A stretch of DNA of 45,205 nt from Bacillota bacterium (GTDB taxonomy: Bacteria; Bacillota; Dethiobacteria; DTU022): the NCBI GenBank assembly GCA_018400435.1, contig JAGYMW010000005.1, forward strand, positions 1 through 45,205, in the 5' to 3' direction. The notes below the pieces were generated by a model, which saw only the letters and a program-made list of their open reading frames with translations, made no database searches and was not told the DNA's origin. Below are positions 24,518-32,396 of this stretch, piece after piece. The stretch's first letter is position 1, and each line of letters begins with the position of its first letter. The position numbers and the translations under genes were made by a program.

Positions 24518-25843
24518 ATGGGCAGCATTGTTTTTAAGGGAGGCGTTCATCCGGATTACCGCAAAGAGATAACCGCTTCGCTGGCTGTTACGAAGATGGC
24601 ACTCCCCTCAAAGGTAGTGATTCCGCTGCAGCAGCATATTGGGGCTCCCTGTGAACCGCTCGAAGGAATTGAAGTGGGAGCGGAAGTTAAAACAGGGCAG
24701 AGAATCGCCGAAAGCAGCGGTTTTGTTTCGGCGCCGATTCATGCTTCAATTTCTGGTAAAATTACAGAAATTGGACCATACAATCATCCCCTTGGTCGGC
24801 CGGTCAAGGCGGTTACTATTGAATCCGATGGGCGTGATCAATGGGTAGACGATTTGAAACCGGCTGGAGATCCCTCATCGCTTACTCCACAGGAAATTCG
24901 AAAAGTTGTTCAGGAAGCAGGAATTGTCGGCCTCGGCGGGGCAACCTTCCCCGCCCACGTAAAATTATCACCACCGGAAGAAAAACCGATCGATGTCGTA
25001 ATTATTAACGGGGCGGAATGCGAACCCTATTTGACGGCCGATCACAGGGTAATGCTCGAAAAACCTGAAAAAATAGTTTTTGGTCTGAAAATGATGATAA
25101 AAGCCCTGGGGGCGGAAAAAGGGATCATCGGTATTGAAGATAATAAAGCCGATGCAATCCAGGCGATGGAACAGGCCGTAGCTGAAGAAGATAATATCAC
25201 CATAAACCGCCTCCACACCAAGTACCCCCAGGGAGCAGAAAAAATGCTAATCCTGGTGACAACGGGACGCAAGGTGCCATCGGGCGGTCTGCCCATGGAT
25301 GTGGGAGTAGTTAATCACAACGTGGGAACTGCCGTGGCCATCTGCGATGCTATTCGCGAAGGGAAGCCTCTCATTGAACGAGTGGTGACTATTACCGGAG
25401 AAGGAATCAATCGCCCGGCCAATATGCTCATCAGGGTAGGTACAATCGTAAGCAATGTTTTGGAAACCTGCGGAGGGCTCAAGGAAGAGACCCGGAAACT
25501 GATTCTCGGTGGGCCGATGATGGGCCTGGCCCAGCCCGATGCAGACCTTCCGGTGATTAAAGGGACTTCAGGGATCCTTGCCCTTACGGATGATGACGTT
25601 TATCTGGCTGAAAGCAGTCCTTGTATCCGCTGTGCAAAATGTGTTGACGCTTGTCCCGTTCAACTCGTGCCCACTGCTATAGCGCAGGCCGCCGAGCACG
25701 GTCTTTTTAAAAAGGCGGAAAAATTACATGCCCTTGATTGTTTTGAATGTGGCTGCTGTGCTTATGTTTGTCCCGCAAAAATTCCTTTGACGCAATTGAT
25801 TCGGATTGCCAAAGCGGAAATAGTAAAAGCGAAAAAAAAGTAG
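24518..25843 (+). CDS. rnfC: Rnf complex subunit RnfC
   Basis: RnfC is the peripheral subunit where NAD(H) reacts in the ferredoxin:NAD+ oxidoreductase. The 441-residue protein has the N-terminal HPDYRKEITA start and the nucleotide/FMN-binding core (GLGGATFPAHVKL, INGAECEPYLTADHRVM). Two 4Fe-4S motifs near the C-terminus read CIRCAKCVDACP and CFECGCCAYVCP. It opens rnfCDGEAB, the order seen in Acetobacterium and clostridia. The length is typical of the short clostridial form without the long C-terminal tail of proteobacterial RnfC. Confidence 0.95.
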   Translation: MGSIVFKGGVHPDYRKEITASLAVTKMALPSKVVIPLQQHIGAPCEPLEGIEVGAEVKTGQRIAESSGFVSAPIHASISGKITEIGPYNHPLGRPVKAVTIESDGRDQWVDDLKPAGDPSSLTPQEIRKVVQEAGIVGLGGATFPAHVKLSPPEEKPIDVVIINGAECEPYLTADHRVMLEKPEKIVFGLKMMIKALGAEKGIIGIEDNKADAIQAMEQAVAEEDNITINRLHTKYPQGAEKMLILVTTGRKVPSGGLPMDVGVVNHNVGTAVAICDAIREGKPLIERVVTITGEGINRPANMLIRVGTIVSNVLETCGGLKEETRKLILGGPMMGLAQPDADLPVIKGTSGILALTDDDVYLAESSPCIRCAKCVDACPVQLVPTAIAQAAEHGLFKKAEKLHALDCFECGCCAYVCPAKIPLTQLIRIAKAEIVKAKKK

Positions 25844-25867
25844 CGGTCTGCGCGAGGAAGGGAAGTG

Positions 25868-26839
25868 ATGGAAATGGATAAAAAATTAGTTGTTTCATCT
25901 TCTCCGCATATACGAAGCATTGATTCTGTGCAGAGTGTAATGACAGATGTATTAATTGCTCTTTTTCCGGTAGCGCTAATGGCGGTGCTGCTGTTTGGTT
26001 ATCAAGCTCTGCTGACAATGGCTATCTCTGTGGCCACGGCCATGTTGGTCGAGGCCCTCTGGCTGAAAAAAAAGGATATTTTTAGTGACGGCAGTGCTGC
26101 TGTTACCGGTCTTCTCTTTGCCATGGTTTTACCACCGGCAGCTCCCTGGTGGCTGGTGGTTATCGGAACCGCGATGGCCATCATCATCGGCAAGCAGGTT
26201 TTTGGCGGAATCGGTTACAATATATTTAACCCGGCCCTGGTCGGCCGGGCTATAGTAGCGGTATCATGGGGCAGCCACATGGTAGGAACGGTCTGGTCTT
26301 CCCCCGAGCCCTTTGCCTTCGGAGCTGATATTTCTGCTGTGACAACTGCTACTCCGCTGGCTGGAGAAGCTCAGGCCCAGGCGGTAACCCTTGCTCAGTT
26401 GTTTGTAGGGAATGTGCCCGGTTGCCTTGGTGAAACTTCGGCTTTTGCCCTGCTGGTTGGAGCGGCATGGCTTTTTTATAAGGGGCATATCGACTGGCGT
26501 GTTCCGGTTGGATTTATTGGTACAGTCTTTGTTTTGGGCATCCTGCTGGGTGGAGGGTTTTATGAAAATCATCTCCTGACCGGGCTCTTTCATGTGCTCG
26601 CCGGCGGTGTGATGCTGGGAGCCCTGTTTATGGCAACCGATATGGTTACTTCACCTGTTACCTCTATTGGGAAGCTGATTTTTGGGATTGGCTGTGGACT
26701 TATAACAATCCTGATCAGGTTATGGGGAACCATGCCGGAAGGTGTAACTTTTGCCATTTTAATGATGAATGCATTAACGCCAATTATTGATAACTTTACA
26801 GTTCCAAAGCAGTTCGGGGGGGTGAAGAAAAGTGCGTAA
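25868..26839 (+). CDS. rnfD: Rnf complex membrane subunit RnfD
   Basis: This is a polytopic membrane protein of about 323 residues with covalently bound FMN. The attachment motif VTTATPLAGE carries the acceptor threonine, about residue 162, fitting the S/T-x-A-T pattern that ApbE recognises. GGIGYNIFNPALVGRA and FMATDMVTSPVTSIGKL are family signatures. The start is taken at ATG 25868 after GAGGAAGGGAAGTG. ATG 25874 and GTG 25865 are close alternatives. Its end overlaps rnfG by 8 bases. Confidence 0.94.
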   Translation: MEMDKKLVVSSSPHIRSIDSVQSVMTDVLIALFPVALMAVLLFGYQALLTMAISVATAMLVEALWLKKKDIFSDGSAAVTGLLFAMVLPPAAPWWLVVIGTAMAIIIGKQVFGGIGYNIFNPALVGRAIVAVSWGSHMVGTVWSSPEPFAFGADISAVTTATPLAGEAQAQAVTLAQLFVGNVPGCLGETSAFALLVGAAWLFYKGHIDWRVPVGFIGTVFVLGILLGGGFYENHLLTGLFHVLAGGVMLGALFMATDMVTSPVTSIGKLIFGIGCGLITILIRLWGTMPEGVTFAILMMNALTPIIDNFTVPKQFGGVKKSA

Positions 26840-27662
26840 TATTCTGCGTCTGTCGTTAACTCTGGTTGTGGTCGGTATAGTATCGGCAGCTTTGTTAACA
26901 GGAATGTACAATCTAACTACACCGATTATTGCCGAGCGGAAGGAGGCCGAATACCGGGAGTCCCTTCAGTGCTGCTTCCCTGATTTCGACACTTTTGAAA
27001 CAGTGGAGTTGGAAGAAGATAAATTTGATCTGCTTTACGATCAAGACGGCGACTTGGTGGGGATTATGGCCACTGCAGTCCAGCAGGGCTATGATGGTGA
27101 TATTACCTATAATCTTGCATTTGACGGTGAAGGAAAGATCATTGATATTATAATTATATCCCATTCTGAAACTCCCGGCGTTGGTGAGGTCATTACCACT
27201 GACGATTTTCAGGAACAGTTTATTGGTAAGAGTTATGAAGATCCCCTAACGACCGGTGAAGATGTGGATACAGTAAGCGGAGCGACTATCAGTACTTCTT
27301 CCATGATCGGCTCTATTCGGCGGGTAACCGGTGTGGCAGCCGAAAGTTTCCTCGGTGTCGAAAGTGAAGAAATTGATATTGCTACCGTGCCTGACGGAGT
27401 CTACAGCGGCAGTGCACCGGGTGCGGGCGGACCGATATCGGTGGAAGTTGAAGTGTCCGGCGGAGAAATAATCAGGATTGATGTGCTGGACCAAAATGAA
27501 ACGCCGACCTATTACATTGAATCTTATCCCCTGATTCCGGAACAGATTATTGCTGATCAGAACCTTGATGTGGATACAAAAACCGGCGCCACACTGAGCG
27601 CCGAAGGGATAATAAATGCTGTCCGCGACGCTCTATCCGGCGCGCTGGAAGATGGAAGCTGA
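26832..27662 (+). CDS. rnfG: Rnf complex subunit RnfG with two FMN-binding domains
   Basis: RnfG carries covalent FMN on the outer side of the membrane. The protein has one N-terminal membrane anchor (about residues 7-27). The standard FMN-binding domain has motif DTVSGATIS with acceptor Thr152. A second, shorter FMN-binding domain follows with DTKTGATLS and Thr254, preceded by DGVYSGSAPGAGGPISVEVE. Usual RnfG is about 180-210 residues with one site; this one is 276. The start is GTG 26832, 8 bases after GGGGGGTGAAG. The frame is open and the second domain ends properly (GIINAVRDALSGA), so it is not an assembly artefact. Confidence 0.93.
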   Translation: MRNILRLSLTLVVVGIVSAALLTGMYNLTTPIIAERKEAEYRESLQCCFPDFDTFETVELEEDKFDLLYDQDGDLVGIMATAVQQGYDGDITYNLAFDGEGKIIDIIIISHSETPGVGEVITTDDFQEQFIGKSYEDPLTTGEDVDTVSGATISTSSMIGSIRRVTGVAAESFLGVESEEIDIATVPDGVYSGSAPGAGGPISVEVEVSGGEIIRIDVLDQNETPTYYIESYPLIPEQIIADQNLDVDTKTGATLSAEGIINAVRDALSGALEDGS

Positions 27663-27677
27663 GGTGAAGGATAAACT

Positions 27678-28304
27678 ATGAAATCCGATAATGTTTATTT
27701 GGGAGATCTTACGCGTGGTATTGTCAAGGAAAACCCGGTGTTCAGACTGGTACTTGGCATGTGTCCGACTCTCGCGGTTACCGTTTTTATTGTCAATGGT
27801 TTTGGCATGGGATTGGCGGCAGCAGCGGTACTGATTGCTTCGAACCTGGTTATATCACTGCTCCGCAAGTTTATTCCTATGGAGGTGCGCATACCCTGTT
27901 TCATCGTCATCATAGCCACCTTCGTGACCATTATCGAAATGGTTCTGCAGGCTTTTCAACCGGCGCTTTATGAAGCGCTGGGTGTGTTCGTGCCGTTGAT
28001 CGTGGTAAACTGCATTATCCTCGGCCGGGCTGAGGCTTTTGCCAGTAAAAGACCGGTTTTTCGTTCTCTTGCCGACGGGGTAGGAGTGGGAATCGGATTT
28101 ATCGTGGCCCTGGTAATTTTATCGACAGTGAGGGAAATACTTGGTCAGGGGACTATCCTTGGTCCGGATCCGGCAAGTGCCATTCATCTTTTTGGAGCCA
28201 ATTTTGAACCGATGGCCCTGTTTGCACAGCCATCGGGTGCTTTTATAGCTCTTGGCCTGTTAATGGGCCTGGTCAATGTTATTTTTAAACGTTTTAATAT
28301 TTAA
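27678..28304 (+). CDS. rnfE: Rnf complex membrane subunit RnfE
   Basis: This is an integral membrane subunit of 208 residues with about six helices, paralogous to RnfA. Family motifs include GDLTRGIVKENPVFRLVLGMCP, read as two short blocks, and VNCIILGRAEAFAS, with the membrane cysteine in NCIILGR. In the family this pair of subunits holds an iron-sulfur centre within the membrane. The start follows GAGGTGAAGG. It is followed by a strong hairpin at 28310-28339 before rnfA. Confidence 0.94.
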   Translation: MKSDNVYLGDLTRGIVKENPVFRLVLGMCPTLAVTVFIVNGFGMGLAAAAVLIASNLVISLLRKFIPMEVRIPCFIVIIATFVTIIEMVLQAFQPALYEALGVFVPLIVVNCIILGRAEAFASKRPVFRSLADGVGVGIGFIVALVILSTVREILGQGTILGPDPASAIHLFGANFEPMALFAQPSGAFIALGLLMGLVNVIFKRFNI

Positions 28305-28309
28305 TCGAT

Positions 28310-28339
28310 CCGGCTGCACGGTTTAGGCCAGGCAGCCGG
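28310..28339 (+). promoter_or_regulatory. Strong hairpin between rnfE and rnfA
   Basis: CCGGCTGC (28310-28317) and GCAGCCGG (28332-28339) form a perfect GC-rich eight-pair stem around a 14-base loop. No T-run follows, so it is not a classic terminator. It ends 9 bases before the GCAGGAGG of rnfA. It may protect or process the mRNA and set the ratio of subunits. Confidence 0.5.
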
Positions 28340-28358
28340 GCTGAAGCAGGAGGATATC

Positions 28359-28940
28359 ATGGAAAAGATTTTATCGATTATCTTTATCTACATTCTGGTA
28401 GAAAACTTTGTCCTGCAGCGGTTTTTCGGGATTTGTCCCTTCCTGGGTGTTTCACGCAAGACGGAAACAGCCATGGGGATGAGCATGGCTGTTATTTTTG
28501 TCATGACACTGGCTACCCTGGTGACATGGTTACTGTATACCTACATCCTGGTTCCCTTTAGATTGGAATACATGCAGATAGTAACATTTATTCTTGTCAT
28601 TGCAGGCCTGGTACAGTTCGTGGAAATTGTCATGCGCAAAATAAGTCCGGTCCTTTATCAAGGGCTGGGTATTTTCCTGCCGTTGATTACTACCAACTGT
28701 GCGGTGCTGGCTGTAGCCTTGCTGGCGGTGCGTCAGGAATTTACTTTTATTGAGTCAATATTTTTTGCCATTGCCGCTTCAATTGGTTTTTCCCTGGCTC
28801 TTGTAATCATGGCGGGCATACGAGAGCGGTTGGAGATGGCTAAAGTGCCGCAGGCTTTGGAAGGGACAGCGATCACCCTGATTACAGCGGGTATTTTATC
28901 CCTGGCTTTTCTCGGGTTTAAAGGTATGCTGACCCTTTAG
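28359..28940 (+). CDS. rnfA: Rnf complex membrane subunit RnfA
   Basis: This is a polytopic membrane protein of 193 residues. It has the family opening ILVENFVLQRFFGICPFLGVS and the cysteine motif ITTNCAVLAVALL, matching the NCIILGR motif of RnfE. RnfA and RnfE form the membrane core that moves electrons from the cytoplasmic ferredoxin side to RnfD/RnfG. The start follows GCAGGAGGATATC. The 53 bases before it contain a hairpin but no promoter that I can see. Confidence 0.95.
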   Translation: MEKILSIIFIYILVENFVLQRFFGICPFLGVSRKTETAMGMSMAVIFVMTLATLVTWLLYTYILVPFRLEYMQIVTFILVIAGLVQFVEIVMRKISPVLYQGLGIFLPLITTNCAVLAVALLAVRQEFTFIESIFFAIAASIGFSLALVIMAGIRERLEMAKVPQALEGTAITLITAGILSLAFLGFKGMLTL

Positions 28941-28994
28941 AAGATTGATGCTGCCGGAAAAACGGACTATTAGTTGCGAGGTGGGAAAAAGACT

Positions 28995-29855
28995 GTGCTT
29001 ATGACGTATGCAATTCTTACTTTAGGTATACTTGGACTGTTCTTCGGCTTGCTTTTGGCGGTGACGGCACGCGTGTTTACCGTCCAGTCAGACCCGCAGG
29101 TTGATGCAGTCAGAGAAGTGCTCCCGGGTGCCAACTGTGGAGCCTGTGGCTATGCAGGTTGCGTGAATTTTGCTGGAGCAGTTGTGCAGGGAAAAGCGAA
29201 GACGAACGGTTGCATCCCCGGCGGAGAGGAAACAGCCAGGGCTGTAGCCGAAGTGCTGGGACAGAAATTTGAAGAAGCTGTCCAGCCTGTGGCAACTGTA
29301 TTTTGCATTGGTGATGTTACCAGGGCTGCCGACCGGTATATTTATGACGGTGTAAAAGAATGTGCCGCAGCCAACAGTATTTACGGTGGTTTCAAGGCCT
29401 GTCGGTATGGTTGTCTGGGACTTGGCGATTGTGTGAGGGCCTGTATTTTTGATGCCATAAAGATGGGTAAACACGGTTTGCCCGTTGTCGATTCTGAAAA
29501 ATGCACCGGCTGCGGACTTTGTGCGGAAGCATGCCCGAGAGATATCATTAAAATGCTGCCGAAAGGAGAACAGGGTCACCTGGTCCTTTGCAGCTCGCAT
29601 GATCGAGGTAAAGCGGTATCAAGTGTCTGTTCTGTCGGCTGTATAGCCTGTAAGGCCTGTATTAAAGCATGTCCACGGGATGCCATAGTAATGGAAGACA
29701 ACCTTGCTGTTATTGACCAGGAGAAGTGTGACGACTGTGGAGAATGTGTTCTTAAGTGCAAGCCCGGGACTATTCATAAGCGTTCGGCTATTCCAACTGC
29801 CGATGAGGCATTTGCTGCGGCGGGAGCGGCTGAAGAAAAAAAAGAAACGGCCTAA
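28995..29855 (+). CDS. rnfB: Rnf complex iron-sulfur subunit RnfB
   Basis: RnfB accepts electrons from reduced ferredoxin. An N-terminal membrane helix (about residues 4-28) is followed by the RnfB-specific cluster CGACGYAGC with a fourth Cys in TNGCIPGG. Further ferredoxin-like motifs follow: CRYGCLGLGDCVRAC, CTGCGLCAEACP, CIACKACIKACP and CDDCGECVLKC. This suggests about six clusters, as in clostridial RnfB. The start GTG 28995 lies 9 bases after GAGGTGG. An upstream TTG at 28974 would include the ribosome binding site. The mrpE start lies only 15 bases after its stop, with no terminator between. Confidence 0.94.
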   Translation: MLMTYAILTLGILGLFFGLLLAVTARVFTVQSDPQVDAVREVLPGANCGACGYAGCVNFAGAVVQGKAKTNGCIPGGEETARAVAEVLGQKFEEAVQPVATVFCIGDVTRAADRYIYDGVKECAAANSIYGGFKACRYGCLGLGDCVRACIFDAIKMGKHGLPVVDSEKCTGCGLCAEACPRDIIKMLPKGEQGHLVLCSSHDRGKAVSSVCSVGCIACKACIKACPRDAIVMEDNLAVIDQEKCDDCGECVLKCKPGTIHKRSAIPTADEAFAAAGAAEEKKETA

Positions 29856-29870
29856 AAAGTAGCTGATAGA

Positions 29871-30368
29871 ATGAAAAGAGATAGGCTAAATTATATTGTT
29901 ATAACATCAATCCTATTACTTTTCTGGATTGCTGTAAGCGGATCCATAAAGTGGCCGCAGCTTGTGGTGGGTATGGCTGCGGCTTCTTTCGTTACATATT
30001 TTAACCGTGGTTTATTGATTAAACCGACGGAACGACCCCCTGTCAATCTCAAAAACATTGGCTGGCTGATTGGTTATCTCCTGCGGTTACTGCGTGACAT
30101 TGTGATTGCCAATTTTCAGGTGGCCAGGCTGGTCCTTCATCCCCGCATGCCTATCGAACCCAACCTGGTTTCCCTGAAAGTTGGTCTCGATAAGATTACC
30201 GGGCGGGTCCTTTTGGCCAATTCAATAACCCTGACTCCAGGTACTCTCACTATCATGGCCGATGGAGATGAATTCTTGGTACATGCGATGACTATGGAGA
30301 GTGGCAAAGGATTAAAAGACTGGTCTTTGATCGACAGACTGAAGCAGATGGAGGGAAAAGAAAATTGA
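29871..30368 (+). CDS. mrpE: Mrp antiporter subunit E (MbhA-like)
   Basis: This is a 165-residue membrane protein of the MnhE/MrpE family. Two to three hydrophobic helices are followed by a soluble end. GRVLLANSITLTPGTLTI and the closing GLKDWSLIDRLKQ region are typical. In Mrp complexes the subunit is needed for assembly and cation exchange. It starts 15 bases after rnfB, with only a weak ribosome binding site, and overlaps mrpF by 4 bases. It is the first gene of the antiporter block, whose order matches the membrane half of archaeal Mbh hydrogenase (mbhA to mbhH). Confidence 0.9.
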   Translation: MKRDRLNYIVITSILLLFWIAVSGSIKWPQLVVGMAAASFVTYFNRGLLIKPTERPPVNLKNIGWLIGYLLRLLRDIVIANFQVARLVLHPRMPIEPNLVSLKVGLDKITGRVLLANSITLTPGTLTIMADGDEFLVHAMTMESGKGLKDWSLIDRLKQMEGKEN

Positions 30369-30646
30369 ACAGTGGACAGATACTTGATTATGCTTACAGT
30401 CTGGGAGCAGTCATAGTTATGCTGTTGATATTCCTTTCTCTGATTCGGGCTTTGATCGGTCCGACAGCACCAGACCGGGTGGCGGCAATTAATATAATAG
30501 GGACCAAAACGCTCGTTATTATCACTCTTATTGCCCGGATATATGATCAGGCTTATTTTCTGGATATTGCCATGGTTTATGCCTTGATGAGTTTTATTAC
30601 CACGGTTGGTGTAGCAAAGTACCTGGAAAAGGGGGCTCTGGACTGA
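30365..30646 (+). CDS. mrpF: Mrp antiporter subunit F (MbhB-like)
   Basis: This is a small protein of 93 residues with three membrane helices. The family motif IRALIGPTAPDRVAAINIIGT is recognisable in two parts and is followed by YFLDIAMVYALMSFITTV. MrpF is an obligate structural subunit of Mrp antiporters. Its start overlaps the mrpE stop in ATGA style (codon read here is TTG/ATG-adjacent at 30365), and the ribosome binding site GGAGGG lies within mrpE. mrpG follows within 12 bases. Confidence 0.9.
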   Translation: MNSGQILDYAYSLGAVIVMLLIFLSLIRALIGPTAPDRVAAINIIGTKTLVIITLIARIYDQAYFLDIAMVYALMSFITTVGVAKYLEKGALD

Positions 30647-30657
30647 TCAATTTCGGT

Positions 30658-30975
30658 TTGTCGGTGATTCTTGATCTTCTTGCTCTTATCTGCCTGCTGG
30701 GAGGACTTTTTTTCCTCTTTGTAGGCACGCTGGGTTTACTGCGCCTGCCTGATGTCTACAACCGGCTGCATGCCACTACCAAGTGTGATACCCTGGGTGT
30801 TGGCCTGGTCTTACTTTCGCTGATCTTGCAAAGCAGCCTGGCCGTCGGCGTCAGACTGGCTTTGCTCATTATTTTTATCCTGGCCACCAATCCGACCGCT
30901 GCTCATGTCATTGCCAGGGCTGCTTTTAAAAGCGGCATTCGCCCCCTTACAGGCAGGAGGAATGATCGTGACTGA
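30658..30975 (+). CDS. mrpG: Mrp antiporter subunit G (MbhC-like)
   Basis: This is a 105-residue protein with three membrane helices. The signature VGTLGLLRLPDVYNRLHATTK is diagnostic of MnhG/MrpG, and ATNPTAAHVIARAA follows. The start is taken as TTG 30658. A CTG at 30643 overlapping the mrpF stop has a better placed AAGGGGG, so the protein could be five residues longer. The end overlaps the next gene by 8 bases. Confidence 0.88.
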   Translation: MSVILDLLALICLLGGLFFLFVGTLGLLRLPDVYNRLHATTKCDTLGVGLVLLSLILQSSLAVGVRLALLIIFILATNPTAAHVIARAAFKSGIRPLTGRRNDRD

Positions 30976-31207
30976 AATACTGAATATACTTTTGCTCCTG
31001 TTTTTAGTTATTTGTGCCCTGGGAGTAGCCTGGATTCGCGATTTGTTAAGCGCAATTATTCTTTTTTCCTCTTTCGGGCTGATCATGGCTATCATCTGGC
31101 AGCAACTTAGTGCTCCTGATGTGGCCATGGTTGAAGCAGCCCTGGGAACGGGTGTAACCACGCTGCTGCTGATTGCGGCGATCAGCAAAACAAGAAGAGC
31201 TGAATGA
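30968..31207 (+). CDS. Antiporter subunit, MbhD-like (C-terminal domain of MrpA as a separate protein)
   Basis: This is a small membrane protein of 79 residues with about three helices, of the DUF4040/MbhD family. The stretch WQQLSAPDVAMVEAALGTG carries the conserved acidic residues found in the C-terminal part of fused MrpA. In Mbh and Mbs complexes it is a separate subunit, as here. The start GTG 30968 was preferred over ATG 30962 because GGCAGGAGG ends 7 bases before it. It overlaps the mrpG end. Confidence 0.82.
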   Translation: MTEILNILLLLFLVICALGVAWIRDLLSAIILFSSFGLIMAIIWQQLSAPDVAMVEAALGTGVTTLLLIAAISKTRRAE

Positions 31208-31233
31208 ATGTAGTCACAGGGAGGATACACGGA

Positions 31234-31572
31234 ATGTCCTATCTGGGTATAATATTTCTGATCATTTTAACCCTGATTCTCCGGCTCATGTTCGGGGTTG
31301 AAACAAGGGCTTTGCTGACCCTCTATATCCTGGGATTGATCATATTCATTTTTGCTTTTGCTGTTGCCGAAATGCCTCCCTTTGGATCTGTTACTAATCC
31401 AGTTTTTAATGAAATGTCTGCCCGCTTTCTGGAAATGGGGGCAGTGGAAACGGGGGCAGTAAATATAGTAAGCAGCGTTATTCTCGACTATCGCGCTTAT
31501 GATACCCTGGGCGAAGCAACGGTTCTTTTTGCTGCTATTGCAGCGGTTATTGCCACTTTGAAGTCACACTGA
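31234..31572 (+). CDS. Antiporter subunit, MbhE-like
   Basis: This is a 112-residue membrane protein with three to four helices. AVAEMPPFGSVTNPVFNEM and VNIVSSVILDYRAYDTLGEA resemble MbhE and the distal end of fused MrpA, where the TLGEATVLFAA motif is characteristic. The start is set at ATG 31234, 9 bases after GGGAGG. An in-frame ATG at 31204 overlaps the previous stop and would add ten unconserved residues. It is adjacent to mrpB, as in Mbh. Confidence 0.82.
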   Translation: MSYLGIIFLIILTLILRLMFGVETRALLTLYILGLIIFIFAFAVAEMPPFGSVTNPVFNEMSARFLEMGAVETGAVNIVSSVILDYRAYDTLGEATVLFAAIAAVIATLKSH

Positions 31573-31597
31573 GGGAAGCGAAAGGAGAGGTTAAGTC

Positions 31598-32053
31598 ATG
31601 GAGGATCAAATTGTCCGTTTGACCAGCCGCCTGGTGGTTCCCTTTATTCAGCTTTACGGAATATATGTAATAGTCCACGGCCATCTTTCTCCCGGGGGCG
31701 GTTTTTCGGGAGGGGCGATCTTCGGAGCCAGCCTGGTTCTGATTGCCGTTTCCTTTAACCTGGAAGCCGGAGCCAAGCAGGTTTCACCGCAAAGCGCTTC
31801 CATATTGGAGAGCGGAGGTGCCCTCGGTTTTGCCCTGACCGGCCTTGCTGCCGTGGTCATGGGCGGCAGTTACCTGGCCAACCGGGCTGCCGGTTTCCCA
31901 ATAGGTGTGACGGGAGACCTCTTCAGTTCCGGGGCGATTTTTATTATCACACTATTTCTGGGAGCAAAAGTGGCCAGTACCATTGTCACCCTTTTCTATA
32001 ATATCATCGAAGGAGAAAAGAAAGATGGAACTCCTGAGAAACATAGCGGATAA
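31598..32053 (+). CDS. mrpB: Mrp antiporter subunit B (MbhF-like)
   Basis: This is a 151-residue MnhB/MrpB family protein with four membrane helices. The signature YGIYVIVHGHLSPGGGFSGG, read as YVIVHGHLSPGGGFSGG, is diagnostic, and GVTGDLFSSGAIFI follows. It participates in the ion path on the MrpA side of the complex. The start follows AAAGGAGAGG. Its last 29 bases overlap mrpC. Confidence 0.93.
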   Translation: MEDQIVRLTSRLVVPFIQLYGIYVIVHGHLSPGGGFSGGAIFGASLVLIAVSFNLEAGAKQVSPQSASILESGGALGFALTGLAAVVMGGSYLANRAAGFPIGVTGDLFSSGAIFIITLFLGAKVASTIVTLFYNIIEGEKKDGTPEKHSG

Positions 32054-32396
32054 TTATTACTACATGGTCGCTGTTGTTCTTTTTGTCATTGGTATGTACA
32101 CCATGCTTACTCATTCCAACATGATTAAGAAAGTGATTGCCATGAATATCATGGATACCTCCGTCTTTCTCCTCTTTGTATCTGTGGGTTATCTCTCGGG
32201 CGGGAGGGCACCAATTGTTGATGAAGGGTTATCCGCTGCAGCCTATGCCAATCCCCTGCCCGGTGCCCTCATGCTGACCGGTATAGTGGTTGCCGTCAGC
32301 GTCACTGCTTATGCCTTGAGCCTGGTCGTTAAAATTTATCGATATTATGGAACCTGTGATTATGATGAAATCACTGATATAAGGAGCCGGGAATAA
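32025..32396 (+). CDS. mrpC: Mrp antiporter subunit C (NuoK/MbhG-like)
   Basis: This is a NuoK-type protein of 123 residues with three membrane helices. SNMIKKVIAMNIMDTSVFLLFV holds the conserved N-x-x-x motif of the family, and ANPLPGALMLTGIVVAVSVTA is the standard third helix, seen in the order expected. The start at ATG 32025 follows GAAGGAGAAAAG and overlaps mrpB; the frame is also open 14 codons upstream inside mrpB, without support. Its stop shares one base with the mrpD start. Confidence 0.92.
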   Translation: MELLRNIADNYYYMVAVVLFVIGMYTMLTHSNMIKKVIAMNIMDTSVFLLFVSVGYLSGGRAPIVDEGLSAAAYANPLPGALMLTGIVVAVSVTAYALSLVVKIYRYYGTCDYDEITDIRSRE

